Origin: an uncultured Lachnospiraceae bacterium
GTDB taxonomy: Bacteria; Bacillota; Clostridia; Lachnospirales; Lachnospiraceae
DNA: 32,256 nucleotides
NCBI GenBank assembly: GCA_910577785.1
Contig: CAJTNT010000040.1
Coordinates: 1 to 32,256 of the forward strand
Reading direction: 5' to 3'
Shown: in pieces, positions 17,311 through 24,868 of the stretch
How the letters are laid out: every line of letters starts with the position of its first letter
Position numbering within the stretch: position 1 is the stretch's first letter
Notes under the pieces: model-generated
Told to the model about the DNA's origin: nothing
The model's input: only the letters and a program-made list of their open reading frames with translations
The model's database searches: none
Program-made: the position numbers and the translations under genes

Positions 17311-18249
17311 ATGATAGTTACAGTTACTATGAATCCGGCGATTGATAAGACGATAGAGATTGAAGCGCTGCTGCCAGGCGGGCTGAACCGTATCCAGAAG
17401 GTAGAGTATGATGCAGGCGGAAAGGGAATTAATGTATCGAAGACCATTCATGAACTAGGCGGGAGCAGCATTGCCGTAGGCTTCTTGGGAGGAAATGCGG
17501 GGAAGACCATAGAGTCCGTATTGAATGAATGGGGCATAAACAATGACTTTATCTGGGTAAGGGGAGAGACACGCACCAATACAAAAGTATATGAGAAAAG
17601 CGGGGCGCTGACAGAATTAAACGAGCCAGGGCCGCAGATTAGCAAGGAGCAGCAGGAAGAGCTGGTCAAGAAGCTGGAAGGCTATGCCAATGAGGAAACA
17701 TTGTTTGTGCTGGCGGGCAGCATTCCCAATGGGGTAGATAAGCAGATTTATTCCGAGATTATCCCTAGGGTTCATGCGAAGGGCGCCAAAGTATTGCTGG
17801 ACGCAGACGGCGAACTGTTCCGCAATGCCCTCAAGGAAAAGCCGGATATCATCAAGCCGAACCGGGTGGAGCTGGAAGAGTATTTTGGCTTCGACTACCG
17901 GGTTTCCATGGAGGAGCTGCTGGAAGCGGCAAGAAAGCTGCAGGCGCAGGGAATTGAAACTGTAGCCGTGTCTATGGGCAAAAGCGGCGCGATGATGGTG
18001 CGGGAAGGATACGAGGTGAAATGTCCGGCTCTGTCCGTGAAGGCTCATTCTACAGTCGGCGCAGGGGACGCTATGGTGGCGGCTCTGGCATATGCTTGGG
18101 AGAATAAACTGGGCAACGAAGAAACCGTGCGGCTATGCATGGCGGCTTCCGCAGGGGCAGTCACTACAATCGGAACAAAACCGCCCACCAGGGCGCTGGT
18201 AGACGAACTGCTGGAGCAGGTTGTGATAGAGCAGATATCAGCAAAGTAA
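17311..18249 (+). CDS. PfkB-family kinase, probable 1-phosphofructokinase
   Basis: The 312-residue protein is a PfkB/ribokinase-fold sugar phosphate kinase of the 1-phosphofructokinase/tagatose-6-phosphate kinase branch. MIVTVTMNPAIDKTI opens it, the sugar site DAGGKGINVSK spans 34-44, and the anion-hole/catalytic motif GAGD is at 250-253 with D253 as base. Length and sequence fit FruK (fructose-1-P to fructose-1,6-bisphosphate). LacC-like tagatose-6-phosphate kinase is the main alternative and cannot be excluded by eye. It lies 64 bp after mtlF and 52 bp before a sugar-phosphate dehydrogenase, so it probably completes mannitol catabolism. AAAGGAGAGG precedes the ATG. Confidence 0.85.
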   Translation: MIVTVTMNPAIDKTIEIEALLPGGLNRIQKVEYDAGGKGINVSKTIHELGGSSIAVGFLGGNAGKTIESVLNEWGINNDFIWVRGETRTNTKVYEKSGALTELNEPGPQISKEQQEELVKKLEGYANEETLFVLAGSIPNGVDKQIYSEIIPRVHAKGAKVLLDADGELFRNALKEKPDIIKPNRVELEEYFGFDYRVSMEELLEAARKLQAQGIETVAVSMGKSGAMMVREGYEVKCPALSVKAHSTVGAGDAMVAALAYAWENKLGNEETVRLCMAASAGAVTTIGTKPPTRALVDELLEQVVIEQISAK

Positions 18250-18301
18250 ATAAATGCAAGGATAGATAGCAGATTAAAAATTTAGGAAGGAGAATCTGAT
18301 T

Positions 18302-19567
18302 ATGAAGACAAAAGCAGTCAGAATGTATGGAACCAGAGATTTGAGGTTGGAGGAATTTGAATTGCCGCCAATAAAAGAGGATGAGATTCTGGCAAAGGTA
18401 ATAAGCGACAGCATCTGCATGTCCACCTACAAGCTGGTGGAACAGGGCAAAAAGCATAAGCGCGCGCCGCAGAATATTGACACCAACCCCATCATTATCG
18501 GCCATGAATTTGCAGGTGTTATCGTGGAGGTAGGCGAGAAATGGAAGGATCAGTTTAAGCCGGGCATGAAGTTTGCCCAGCAGCCAGCCCTGAATTACAA
18601 AGGAAGCCTGGCTTCCCCAGGATATTCTTATGAGTATTTCGGCGGAGCCTGCACCTACTGCATCTTCCCGCATGAAGTCATGGAGCTGGGCTGCCTGATG
18701 CCATATGAAGGAGAGAGCTTTTTTGAGGCTTCCCTGGGCGAGCCTATGAGCTGTATCATCGGCGGCTACCATGGCAACTACCATACCAATAAGAGGAACC
18801 ACGACCTGGCCGGCGGCACAAAGGAAGGAGGCGACATCATTATCCTGGGCGGATGCGGCCCCATGGGCCTTGGGGCAGTCAGCTACGGGATCCAGTTCCA
18901 GAATAAGCCCAAGAGGATTGTGGTGACAGATATTGACGATGCAAAGCTGGAGCGCGCAAGGGAAGTGATCCCGGAGTCTTTTGCAGCAGAAAACGGCGTT
19001 GAGCTGCTCTATGTCAATACGGCAAAAATGGCAGACCCGGCCAAGGAGCTGGTAGAGATCACAGGCGGCAAAGGCTATGACGATGTGTTTGTCTACATCC
19101 CTAACCGCAAAGTAGCAGAGCTTGGCGACCAGATCCTGGCCTTTGACGGCTGCATGAATTTCTTCGCCGGCCCCACCGACAGCCAGTTTAAGGCGGAGAT
19201 CAACCTCTACGACGTACACTACACCAGCCAGCATATTGTCGGCACCACAGGCGGCAATAACGATGATCTGATGGAAGCAAACGACCTGGCGGCTAAGGGC
19301 AAGATTGAGCCTGCCGTTATGGTAACCCACGTAGGCGGCATCGACAGCATTGCTGACGCAACCTTGAACCTGCCAAGTATCCCCGGCGGCAAGAAGCTGA
19401 CTTACACACAGTTTGATATGCCGCTGACAGCCATCGAAGATTTTGCAGAGCTTGGAAAGACAGATCTCTTATTCCAGAAATTGGATGAGGCGTGCAAACG
19501 AAACCGGGGTCTGTGGAATGCCGAAGCAGAGAAGATATTATTTGAGCATTTTGGCGTAGAAGCCTAG
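18302..19567 (+). CDS. Zinc-type MDR polyol-phosphate dehydrogenase, SorE-like
   Basis: The 421-residue medium-chain dehydrogenase has probable catalytic zinc ligands C39 (DSICMS), H68-E69 (IIGHEFAG) and E147 (SLGEPMS), and an NAD(P) Rossmann motif ILGGCGPMGLGA (181-192). The four-cysteine structural zinc lobe of many alcohol dehydrogenases is absent. Sequence and length recall L-sorbose-1-phosphate reductase (SorE) and related polyol-phosphate dehydrogenases. It is last in the mannitol operon, exactly where mtlD (mannitol-1-phosphate 5-dehydrogenase, a different fold family) would be expected, and no mtlD is seen. It therefore most likely oxidises mannitol-1-phosphate. Whether it attacks C2 (giving fructose-1-P) or C5 (giving fructose-6-P) is inference. 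GGAAGGAG precedes the ATG. Confidence 0.8.
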   Translation: MKTKAVRMYGTRDLRLEEFELPPIKEDEILAKVISDSICMSTYKLVEQGKKHKRAPQNIDTNPIIIGHEFAGVIVEVGEKWKDQFKPGMKFAQQPALNYKGSLASPGYSYEYFGGACTYCIFPHEVMELGCLMPYEGESFFEASLGEPMSCIIGGYHGNYHTNKRNHDLAGGTKEGGDIIILGGCGPMGLGAVSYGIQFQNKPKRIVVTDIDDAKLERAREVIPESFAAENGVELLYVNTAKMADPAKELVEITGGKGYDDVFVYIPNRKVAELGDQILAFDGCMNFFAGPTDSQFKAEINLYDVHYTSQHIVGTTGGNNDDLMEANDLAAKGKIEPAVMVTHVGGIDSIADATLNLPSIPGGKKLTYTQFDMPLTAIEDFAELGKTDLLFQKLDEACKRNRGLWNAEAEKILFEHFGVEA

Positions 19568-19600
19568 GGTATATTTGAAAATAATTTCCAGTCATACAGG

Positions 19601-19692
19601 TTACAGGTAGAGCGCCAAACACCCTCATCATAACAAATACAGCATTTACTCTGCCTTACAGGAAAAGCGCCAGATATCCCCATCTGTGTAAC
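19601..19692. repeat. Imperfect direct repeat downstream of the mannitol operon
   Basis: Both 19601-19634 and 19656-19692 follow the pattern TTACAGG-(A/T)-A-(A/G)-AGCGCCA, then a CCC(T/C)CATC block and end in TAAC. They lie in the 400-bp gap 19568-19970, where I see no gene. Purpose unknown. Confidence 0.5.
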
Positions 19693-19867
19693 TGCAACGC
19701 TTTCCCGTAAGGCAGGAAAAAGGGCTGTCCCTTCCTGCACGTTCCGTATGTCCATCTCCCGTACTCCAAATGTCTATCTCCCCACACTCTCCTACGTACC
19801 CCAATGCCGCTGTTCCTTACAATCTTCCCAATACAGAGCCACAATTTCCCCACAGCAAATTTTCAGG

Positions 19868-19896
19868 TTGCGGAATAACGGGAACTATGCTACAAT
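19868..19896 (+). promoter_or_regulatory. Sigma-A promoter of the hybrid kinase gene
   Basis: TTGCGG (19868-19873), a 17-bp spacer and TACAAT (19891-19896) with an upstream TG extension would start transcription near 19903, about 68 bases before the ATG. Confidence 0.55.
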
Positions 19897-19970
19897 CAAA
19901 CTGTTATAAACCATTCGTTTTTTAGTCTATAGCTGCATTAAGCCTGGCGATTTTGCATAGAGGAGTAAGT

Positions 19971-22514
19971 ATGGGTAAGAATATTAAAGTTTTTTTAAGG
20001 AACAGCTTTATCTGCGTAATCAGTGTCTGTATTGTAGTTTTCATTTACCTGCTGTTTATTATGGCCAAGAGCACAGAGTCCACAATTGATGAGATCAGTG
20101 AAATCTATATGTCTGAGATGAACGTCCAGATACGGCAGAAATTTTCTTCCATTGTCGGCCTGCGGCTGGATCAGGTGGAGGGGATTATGATGCGCCAATC
20201 TCCGGATACAGCAGAATATGGAGAAGGGATGATAGAAGAACTTGGCATAAATGGACAGGTCAGAGGGTTTGATTATCTGGGGCTCTATTCAGGGCAGGGA
20301 GAGATAGAGACTGTCTTCGGGGATGAAATCAATATAGACACTGGTAATTTTCAGGAATCTCTGGCTCAAGACGGCAATATTGTCGCCATGGGGACAGATG
20401 CCGATGGAGGCAGGATCCTGATTCTGGGCAAGAAGGCAGCTTACCCTATGGCGGACGGTGGGAAAAGCCTGGCATTGCTGGCCGGCATACCCATGGATTA
20501 TCTGAAAGAAGCGCTTTTCTTAGATTCTTCTGATACCCTGGTATATTCCCATGTCATTAATGTGGACGGGAATTATGTCATCCGCAGCGGGGATGCATAC
20601 CGGGAAAGTTATTATGAACGTATTCTTGCAGAGACGGAGGGTTACCATACAGAGGCGGCGGAAGCATATATTGAGGGGCTGAAGGAGGCCATTCAGGGAG
20701 GCCAGCCATTTTCCAGCCAGATTGTTCTAAAGGGAGAAAAGAGATATACATACTGCACGCCTATTTCTGAAAATGTGGACTGGTACCTGATTACTGTTAT
20801 GAGGGGCAAATTGATGGATGAGCCAATCAGCAGATTGGACGGGCAGCGTTTGGCGATGATGCTGGGATCTTCCGTTTTAATCCTGGTTGCCATGTCCATT
20901 GTATTCTACCTGTATTACCGCCTGTCTACGCAGCAGATGCAGGAACTGGATCGTGCGAAGGAAAAGGCTGTCCGTTCAGACAAGGCAAAGAGCGAGTTCC
21001 TCTCCAGCATGAGCCATGATATCCGTACGCCGATGAATGCCATTATAGGGATGACAGAAATTGCATTGAAAAATATCAAGGATTCTGATCGGGTGCTGGA
21101 CTGCCTGAATAAGGTAAAGCTGTCCAGCAAGCATTTACTGGGGCTTATTAATGATGTCCTTGATATGTCCAAGATAGAAAGTGGCAAGATGATTTTAAAT
21201 ACCAACCTGATGTCCCTGCGGGAGTCTATGAATGACATTGTGAACATTATGCAGCCGCAGGTGAAGGCAAAGGGACAATATTTTGATATCTTTATCCATT
21301 CCATCCAGGCAGAGAATGTCTACTGTGATTCTGTGCGGCTGAACCAGGTGCTGCTGAACCTTTTATCCAATGCGGTGAAATTTACGCCGGAGGGTGGCCG
21401 GATAGATATGCATCTGTATCAGGAGGAATCGTCCAAAGGAGACGAGTATGTCCAGGTGCATTTTGTGGTGGAGGATACAGGGATTGGGATGTCCAAGGAG
21501 TTCCAGCAGCGGATTTTTGACAGCTTTGAGCGGGAAGGCACCGAGCAGGTGGCCAAGATTGTGGGGACTGGCCTGGGAATGTCGATTACGAAGGCAATTG
21601 TGGATCTGATGGGCGGCGCGATTGAGCTGGAAAGCGAATGCGGCCAGGGTTCTACCTTCCGTGTTATCCTGGATTTGAAGAAATCAGATATTGATGAGAA
21701 GGACATGGCCCTTCCCAGATGGAAGATCCTGGTCGTGGATGACAATGAGCAGCTCTGTACCAGCGCGGTTTCTAACCTGCAGGAGCTAGGGGTCTATACG
21801 GAGTGGACGACCGATGGAAGGGACGCCGTCTCTATGATTACGGACCACCACCTGGCGGGGGATGATTATGATTTTGTGCTTGTGGATTGGAAGATGCCGC
21901 ATATGAACGGGATTGAAGTTATCCGGGAAATGAGGAACGTGACAGGGGATAAGCGGGTACCGGCATTTTTGATTTCCGCTTATGATTGGAGTGAACTGGA
22001 AGAAGAGATTGATGCATCTGAGATTGAAGGCTTTATATCCAAGCCGCTGTTTAAATCTACGCTGTTCTTATATCTGAAGAAATACATGGAAGAAGCCCAG
22101 GATGAGGAGAGCCAGGAGGAAGCAGTGCTGGATTTTGGGGGTAAGAACGTCCTGCTGGCAGAGGATATTGATCTGAACTGGGAGTTTATCAGCGAGATAC
22201 TGACTTCTGTAGGGCTGGTTCTTGAGCGGGCTGAAAATGGCAAAGAATGCCTGGATAAGTTTGAAGCGTCAGAAATCGGGTTCTATGATGCCATCCTAAT
22301 GGATATCCGCATGCCCGTTATGAACGGGTATGACGCCACTGTCGCCATCCGGGCGCTTGACCGTCCGGACAGCAAGCTTCCGATTATAGCTATGACAGCG
22401 GATGCATTTTCGGATGACGCCCAGCATTGTATGGAGATTGGCATGGATGCGCATATTGCCAAGCCCATTGATCTGAAGGAGTGCATGAAGACCCTACAGA
22501 AATATTTGGGATAA
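19971..22514 (+). CDS. Hybrid sensor histidine kinase with two receiver domains
   Basis: The 847-residue membrane sensor has TM1 at about 11-31 (FICVISVCIVVFIYLLFIMA) and TM2 at about 295-316. Between them lies an extracellular domain of about 260 residues with a Cache/PAS-like pattern (DWYLITVM at its end). HisKA follows with phosphoacceptor H349 in SSMSHDIRTPMNAII. The ATPase has N-box NLLSNAVKFTPEGG, G1 DTGIGM and G2 GTGLGM. Receiver 1 (ILVVDDNE, DFVLVDWKMPHMNG) and receiver 2 (LLAEDIDLN, AILMDIRMPVMNG) both keep the phospho-aspartate. There is no Hpt or DNA-binding output, so the partner is elsewhere. AGAGGAG precedes ATG 19971. Ligand unknown. Its own promoter separates it from the mannitol genes. 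Confidence 0.92.
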   Translation: MGKNIKVFLRNSFICVISVCIVVFIYLLFIMAKSTESTIDEISEIYMSEMNVQIRQKFSSIVGLRLDQVEGIMMRQSPDTAEYGEGMIEELGINGQVRGFDYLGLYSGQGEIETVFGDEINIDTGNFQESLAQDGNIVAMGTDADGGRILILGKKAAYPMADGGKSLALLAGIPMDYLKEALFLDSSDTLVYSHVINVDGNYVIRSGDAYRESYYERILAETEGYHTEAAEAYIEGLKEAIQGGQPFSSQIVLKGEKRYTYCTPISENVDWYLITVMRGKLMDEPISRLDGQRLAMMLGSSVLILVAMSIVFYLYYRLSTQQMQELDRAKEKAVRSDKAKSEFLSSMSHDIRTPMNAIIGMTEIALKNIKDSDRVLDCLNKVKLSSKHLLGLINDVLDMSKIESGKMILNTNLMSLRESMNDIVNIMQPQVKAKGQYFDIFIHSIQAENVYCDSVRLNQVLLNLLSNAVKFTPEGGRIDMHLYQEESSKGDEYVQVHFVVEDTGIGMSKEFQQRIFDSFEREGTEQVAKIVGTGLGMSITKAIVDLMGGAIELESECGQGSTFRVILDLKKSDIDEKDMALPRWKILVVDDNEQLCTSAVSNLQELGVYTEWTTDGRDAVSMITDHHLAGDDYDFVLVDWKMPHMNGIEVIREMRNVTGDKRVPAFLISAYDWSELEEEIDASEIEGFISKPLFKSTLFLYLKKYMEEAQDEESQEEAVLDFGGKNVLLAEDIDLNWEFISEILTSVGLVLERAENGKECLDKFEASEIGFYDAILMDIRMPVMNGYDATVAIRALDRPDSKLPIIAMTADAFSDDAQHCMEIGMDAHIAKPIDLKECMKTLQKYLG

Positions 22515-22551
22515 GCAGTTTAAGGCAGAATTGTTTTAAGAAAAGGAACAG

Positions 22552-22602
22552 AAATCCCCCTAGAAGACTATCGTTTACAAGACATAGTTTTTAGGGGGAT
22601 TT
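22552..22602. terminator. Long perfect-arm hairpin after the hybrid kinase gene
   Basis: AAATCCCCCTA (22552-22562) pairs exactly with TAGGGGGATTT (22592-22602), and an inner ACTAT/ATAGT pair extends the stem. It lies 37 bases past the kinase stop. It is probably a transcription end, but the downstream T-run is short (TTTCAGC), so an RNA-stability or element-end role is possible. Confidence 0.55.
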
Positions 22603-22654
22603 CAGCATATAATCCATGATTTCAAAAAAAAATGAAAAATTAATAAAATTTGTT

Positions 22655-22683
22655 TTGATTTTTTATAAAAAGTATGTTATACT
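22655..22683 (+). promoter_or_regulatory. Strong sigma-A promoter for the leader/tRNA-Arg transcript
   Basis: TTGATT (22655-22660), a 17-bp spacer and TATACT (22678-22683) lie just after an A/T-rich stretch (22620-22655) that could act as an UP element. Transcription would begin near 22690. Confidence 0.65.
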
Positions 22684-22689
22684 AACTTC

Positions 22690-22808
22690 GCTGTAGGGAA
22701 AAGGGCGTACCCTTCAGGAATAGTCTGTGGGTTTCCCACATAGAGAATACGCTGTCCAGATATGCCATGATATCCTAAGATGGCATTGATCTTCGTATAA
22801 TTCAATAT
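22690..22808 (+). ncRNA. Structured leader RNA ahead of tRNA-Arg, identity unknown
   Basis: About 120 nt between the promoter and the tRNA have compact structure. TGTGGG/CCCACA (22726-22731/22735-22740) form a triloop hairpin. ATGCCAT/ATGGCAT (22762-22768/22780-22786) form a second. AAGGG/CCCTT (22701-22705/22710-22714) enclose the loop CGTA, which is complementary to TACG at 22748-22751, so a pseudoknot or alternative fold is possible. It could be only a long precursor leader. I could not match it to SRP RNA, 6S, tmRNA or a riboswitch. Confidence 0.35.
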
Positions 22809-22880
22809 GCACCCATAGTTTAACGGATAAAACACCAGATTCCGGTTCTGGGGCTGGGGGTTCGATTCCCTCTGGGTGTA
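22809..22880 (+). tRNA. tRNA-Arg (anticodon CCG)
   Basis: A complete cloverleaf of 72 nt is visible. The acceptor GCACCCA pairs with TGGGTGT (one G-U), the D stem is GTTT/AAAC, the anticodon stem CCAGA/TCTGG carries loop TTCCGGT with anticodon CCG at 22842-22844, and the T arm is GGGGG-TTCGATT-CCCTC. The discriminator is A at 22880. CCA is not encoded and must be added after transcription. It reads CGG arginine codons. Confidence 0.95.
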
Positions 22881-22959
22881 CTGAAACTTTTAATCATCAC
22901 AGCCCTGCAAGTCAGGGCTGTGAGCGAATCTTATAGATGATATAGAATAAGGAGCACAG

Positions 22960-24228
22960 ATGAGCAATTCTAAAAGAAGAAAATCCGAATATGACGTAGA
23001 TTCAAATAAAATAGTAACTTTTTGCAGGAAGAACGTAAAATATATTTCAGCAGGAATTTTAACAGTTGCATTGGTTGTGGTACTTTTTATGACAGTAGGA
23101 GACAGTAAGAGCGGGGAAGATTCAACAAGTCTTGGGACAGAGAGCAGCGCTTCTGGGGAACAGGGGGAAGAAGGAGACGGGGGACAGCAGCAGGCTGAGG
23201 AACAAGAAGATTATGATTATGAAGTGGACATGCCGGAGATCAAAGAGCTGATGTCTACATATTACAACTCCTATGCGGCAGGGGATGTGGATAAATTAGA
23301 TTCCATTACGGAGTCTCTTTCTGATATGGAAAAAAGTTATATTAAGATGATGAACGATTATGTGGAGAATTATACGAATGTCGTATGTTATTCCCAAAAA
23401 GGGAAGGAAGACGGCACTTATCTGGCTTCTGCAACTTTTAGCATGAAGTTCCATGGCGTAGAAGACGGCCTTCCGGGAATGGACTTTTTCTACATTCAGA
23501 CGAACGATCAGGGAAAGCTTTACATAGACAGCCTGTATTGCCCTTTCAACCGTCAGACGGAGGAACAGGAGACAGATCCGGAGATAGAGAAGCTGATTGA
23601 GGATTTCATGGAGAATAAAGATGTGTCTAAGCTTCACCAGGACTGCCAGGATGAGTATGACAAGGCCATCGCTTCCAATGAAGATTTAGGAAAGATGGAA
23701 GTTACCATGAAGTCTGCCATCAAGGACTGGAAAGACGCTTATGATCCGGACGCCCAAGAAGACAAGGAAAAGCAGGAAGAGGACAAGGAAAAGCAGGAAG
23801 AAGACAAGGAAAAGCAGGAAGAAGACAAGGAAAAGGAAGAGCAGGAGAAAGAGGAAAAGAAGAAAAAGAAGGAAAAGAAGAAAAAGAAGGAAAAGAAGAT
23901 AAAAGAAGAGGAACAGAAAAAGCAGGAAGAAGCTGAGAGCCAGGAACCCGAAGCGCCTGCAGAAGATGGCAATGAAGCTGCTCCGGAAGAGAATACAGAG
24001 GAAAATACAGGCAGCAGCGGGCTGAATTATGTGCCGGAAGGAACCGTCCTTACAGCAAATGATGGCTATAATGTCCGTGTTTCCATGAGTGAATCGGCAG
24101 AGCTGATTGGGACGACAGGGATTGGCGACAGCATAACAATTGTTCTGAGTTATGCAGAAGGATGGACAAAAGTAGAGTGGAATGGGCAGACAGGATACAT
24201 TCGGACAGATTTGCTTTTGAATAATTAG
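22960..24228 (+). CDS. Membrane-anchored charged-repeat protein with C-terminal SH3 domain
   Basis: The 422-residue protein has a short basic cytoplasmic N-terminus and one membrane segment at about 28-47 (YISAGILTVALVVVLFMTVG). An acidic, Ser/Gly-rich linker follows, then a globular part (about 88-260) with no family I can name. A highly charged region (about 263-335) is built of DKEKQEE repeats and lysine/glutamate runs; on paper it is a long single helix or extended spacer. The last 68 residues form a bacterial SH3-like domain (YNVRVSMSESAELIGTTGIG, WTKVEWNGQTGYIRTDLLL). It is therefore anchored with the SH3 domain outside, likely touching the cell wall. AAGGAG precedes the ATG. Single gene, followed by a terminator. 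Confidence 0.8.
   Translation: MSNSKRRKSEYDVDSNKIVTFCRKNVKYISAGILTVALVVVLFMTVGDSKSGEDSTSLGTESSASGEQGEEGDGGQQQAEEQEDYDYEVDMPEIKELMSTYYNSYAAGDVDKLDSITESLSDMEKSYIKMMNDYVENYTNVVCYSQKGKEDGTYLASATFSMKFHGVEDGLPGMDFFYIQTNDQGKLYIDSLYCPFNRQTEEQETDPEIEKLIEDFMENKDVSKLHQDCQDEYDKAIASNEDLGKMEVTMKSAIKDWKDAYDPDAQEDKEKQEEDKEKQEEDKEKQEEDKEKEEQEKEEKKKKKEKKKKKEKKIKEEEQKKQEEAESQEPEAPAEDGNEAAPEENTEENTGSSGLNYVPEGTVLTANDGYNVRVSMSESAELIGTTGIGDSITIVLSYAEGWTKVEWNGQTGYIRTDLLLNN
23761..23844 (+). repeat. 21-bp in-frame tandem repeat (DKEKQEE)
   Basis: Three almost identical 21-bp units at 23761-23781, 23782-23802 and 23803-23823 (GACAAGGAAAAGCAGGAAGA plus G or A) are followed by a diverged fourth. A second purine-rich run of AAG/GAA codons continues to about 23920. 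The length is likely to vary between strains by slippage in whole heptapeptides. Confidence 0.85.
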
Positions 24229-24234
24229 CAGCAT

Positions 24235-24274
24235 AAAAAGAGAATTGTTTGATAAAGGCAGTTCTCTTTTTCTT
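24235..24274 (+). terminator. Rho-independent terminator of the SH3-protein gene
   Basis: AAAAAGAGAATTG (24235-24247) pairs with CAGTTCTCTTTTT (24259-24271, one G-U), followed by a T-rich tail. It starts 7 bases after the stop codon. Confidence 0.85.
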
Positions 24275-24421
24275 ACTTGAAAAACAGTAACTAGACGATG
24301 CTTTCTTGTTGCTGTTCACTCCCTCCTGCCAAAAGTATCAGAAAAGTGGTATAAAAAGCGCGAAATGTTTCAAGCTAATGGTAAAAAACAGGGCAGCTAC
24401 GCTGCCAAACAGGAGGGAACG

Positions 24422-24853
24422 ATGCGCAACCACGAAGAAATCAACGTATTGAGGGAAGCCCAAAGAAACGCTTCCAGGGCAGTGAAGGCGATTGACGCGC
24501 TGATGGGCAAGGTGTATAATGAGGAATTTGCCTATGAGCTGACGTCTGAGAGGAATCGCTTCCAGGACTTTGAGAGGAAGGCAGAGGCGGGGCTGTGGGA
24601 ACATGGGCTGATGCCGAAGGATTCCAGCTTGGAGCGGGCGAAGCTGTGGGGAGCCATCCAGGCCAACACGATGCTCAATATCAGCACGCCTCATGTAGCC
24701 AATATGGCCATCCAGGCCAACAGCAAGGGCATTGCGGGCTTGCTGAAGGTAAGACACAACAATAAGTCCTCCGGCAGCTTTGCCAATGAACTGGCAGAAG
24801 AGTTGATGGATTTTGAAGAAGAGAATATTGAAAGGCTCAAAAAATTTTTGTAA
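24422..24853 (+). CDS. Unknown helical protein, possibly ferritin-like
   Basis: This 143-residue protein (ATG 24422, GGAGGG seven bases upstream) is soluble and looks all-helical. The helices are MRNHEEINVLREAQRNASRA, a segment with FAYELTSERNRFQDFERKAE, MAIQANSKGIAGLLKVRHNN and a C-terminal ELMDFEEENIERLKKFL. Acidic and histidine residues recur in a pattern that recalls small four-helix, ferritin-like bundles, but I see no clear metal-site motif and do not assign a function. It is 16 bp before rluF and probably cotranscribed. A small GGCAGC/GCTGCC hairpin (24392-24406) stands just before its ribosome binding site and might affect translation. Confidence 0.75.
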   Translation: MRNHEEINVLREAQRNASRAVKAIDALMGKVYNEEFAYELTSERNRFQDFERKAEAGLWEHGLMPKDSSLERAKLWGAIQANTMLNISTPHVANMAIQANSKGIAGLLKVRHNNKSSGSFANELAEELMDFEEENIERLKKFL

Positions 24854-24868
24854 AGCGTGGGGAAGGTT

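Noticed and set aside
18164..19330. 388-codon open frame on the minus strand over the kinase and dehydrogenase genes
   Set aside because: It is a shadow of the strong codon bias of two clearly real plus-strand genes; no motif was seen.
22690..22808. SRP RNA, 6S RNA or riboswitch ahead of the tRNA
   Set aside because: No SRP apical-loop motif is present, it is too short for 6S, and no known riboswitch core was recognised; left as an unknown leader.
23686..24234. Minus-strand frame of leucine/phenylalanine runs over the charged repeat
   Set aside because: It is simply the antisense of K/E-rich codons; a low-complexity artefact.
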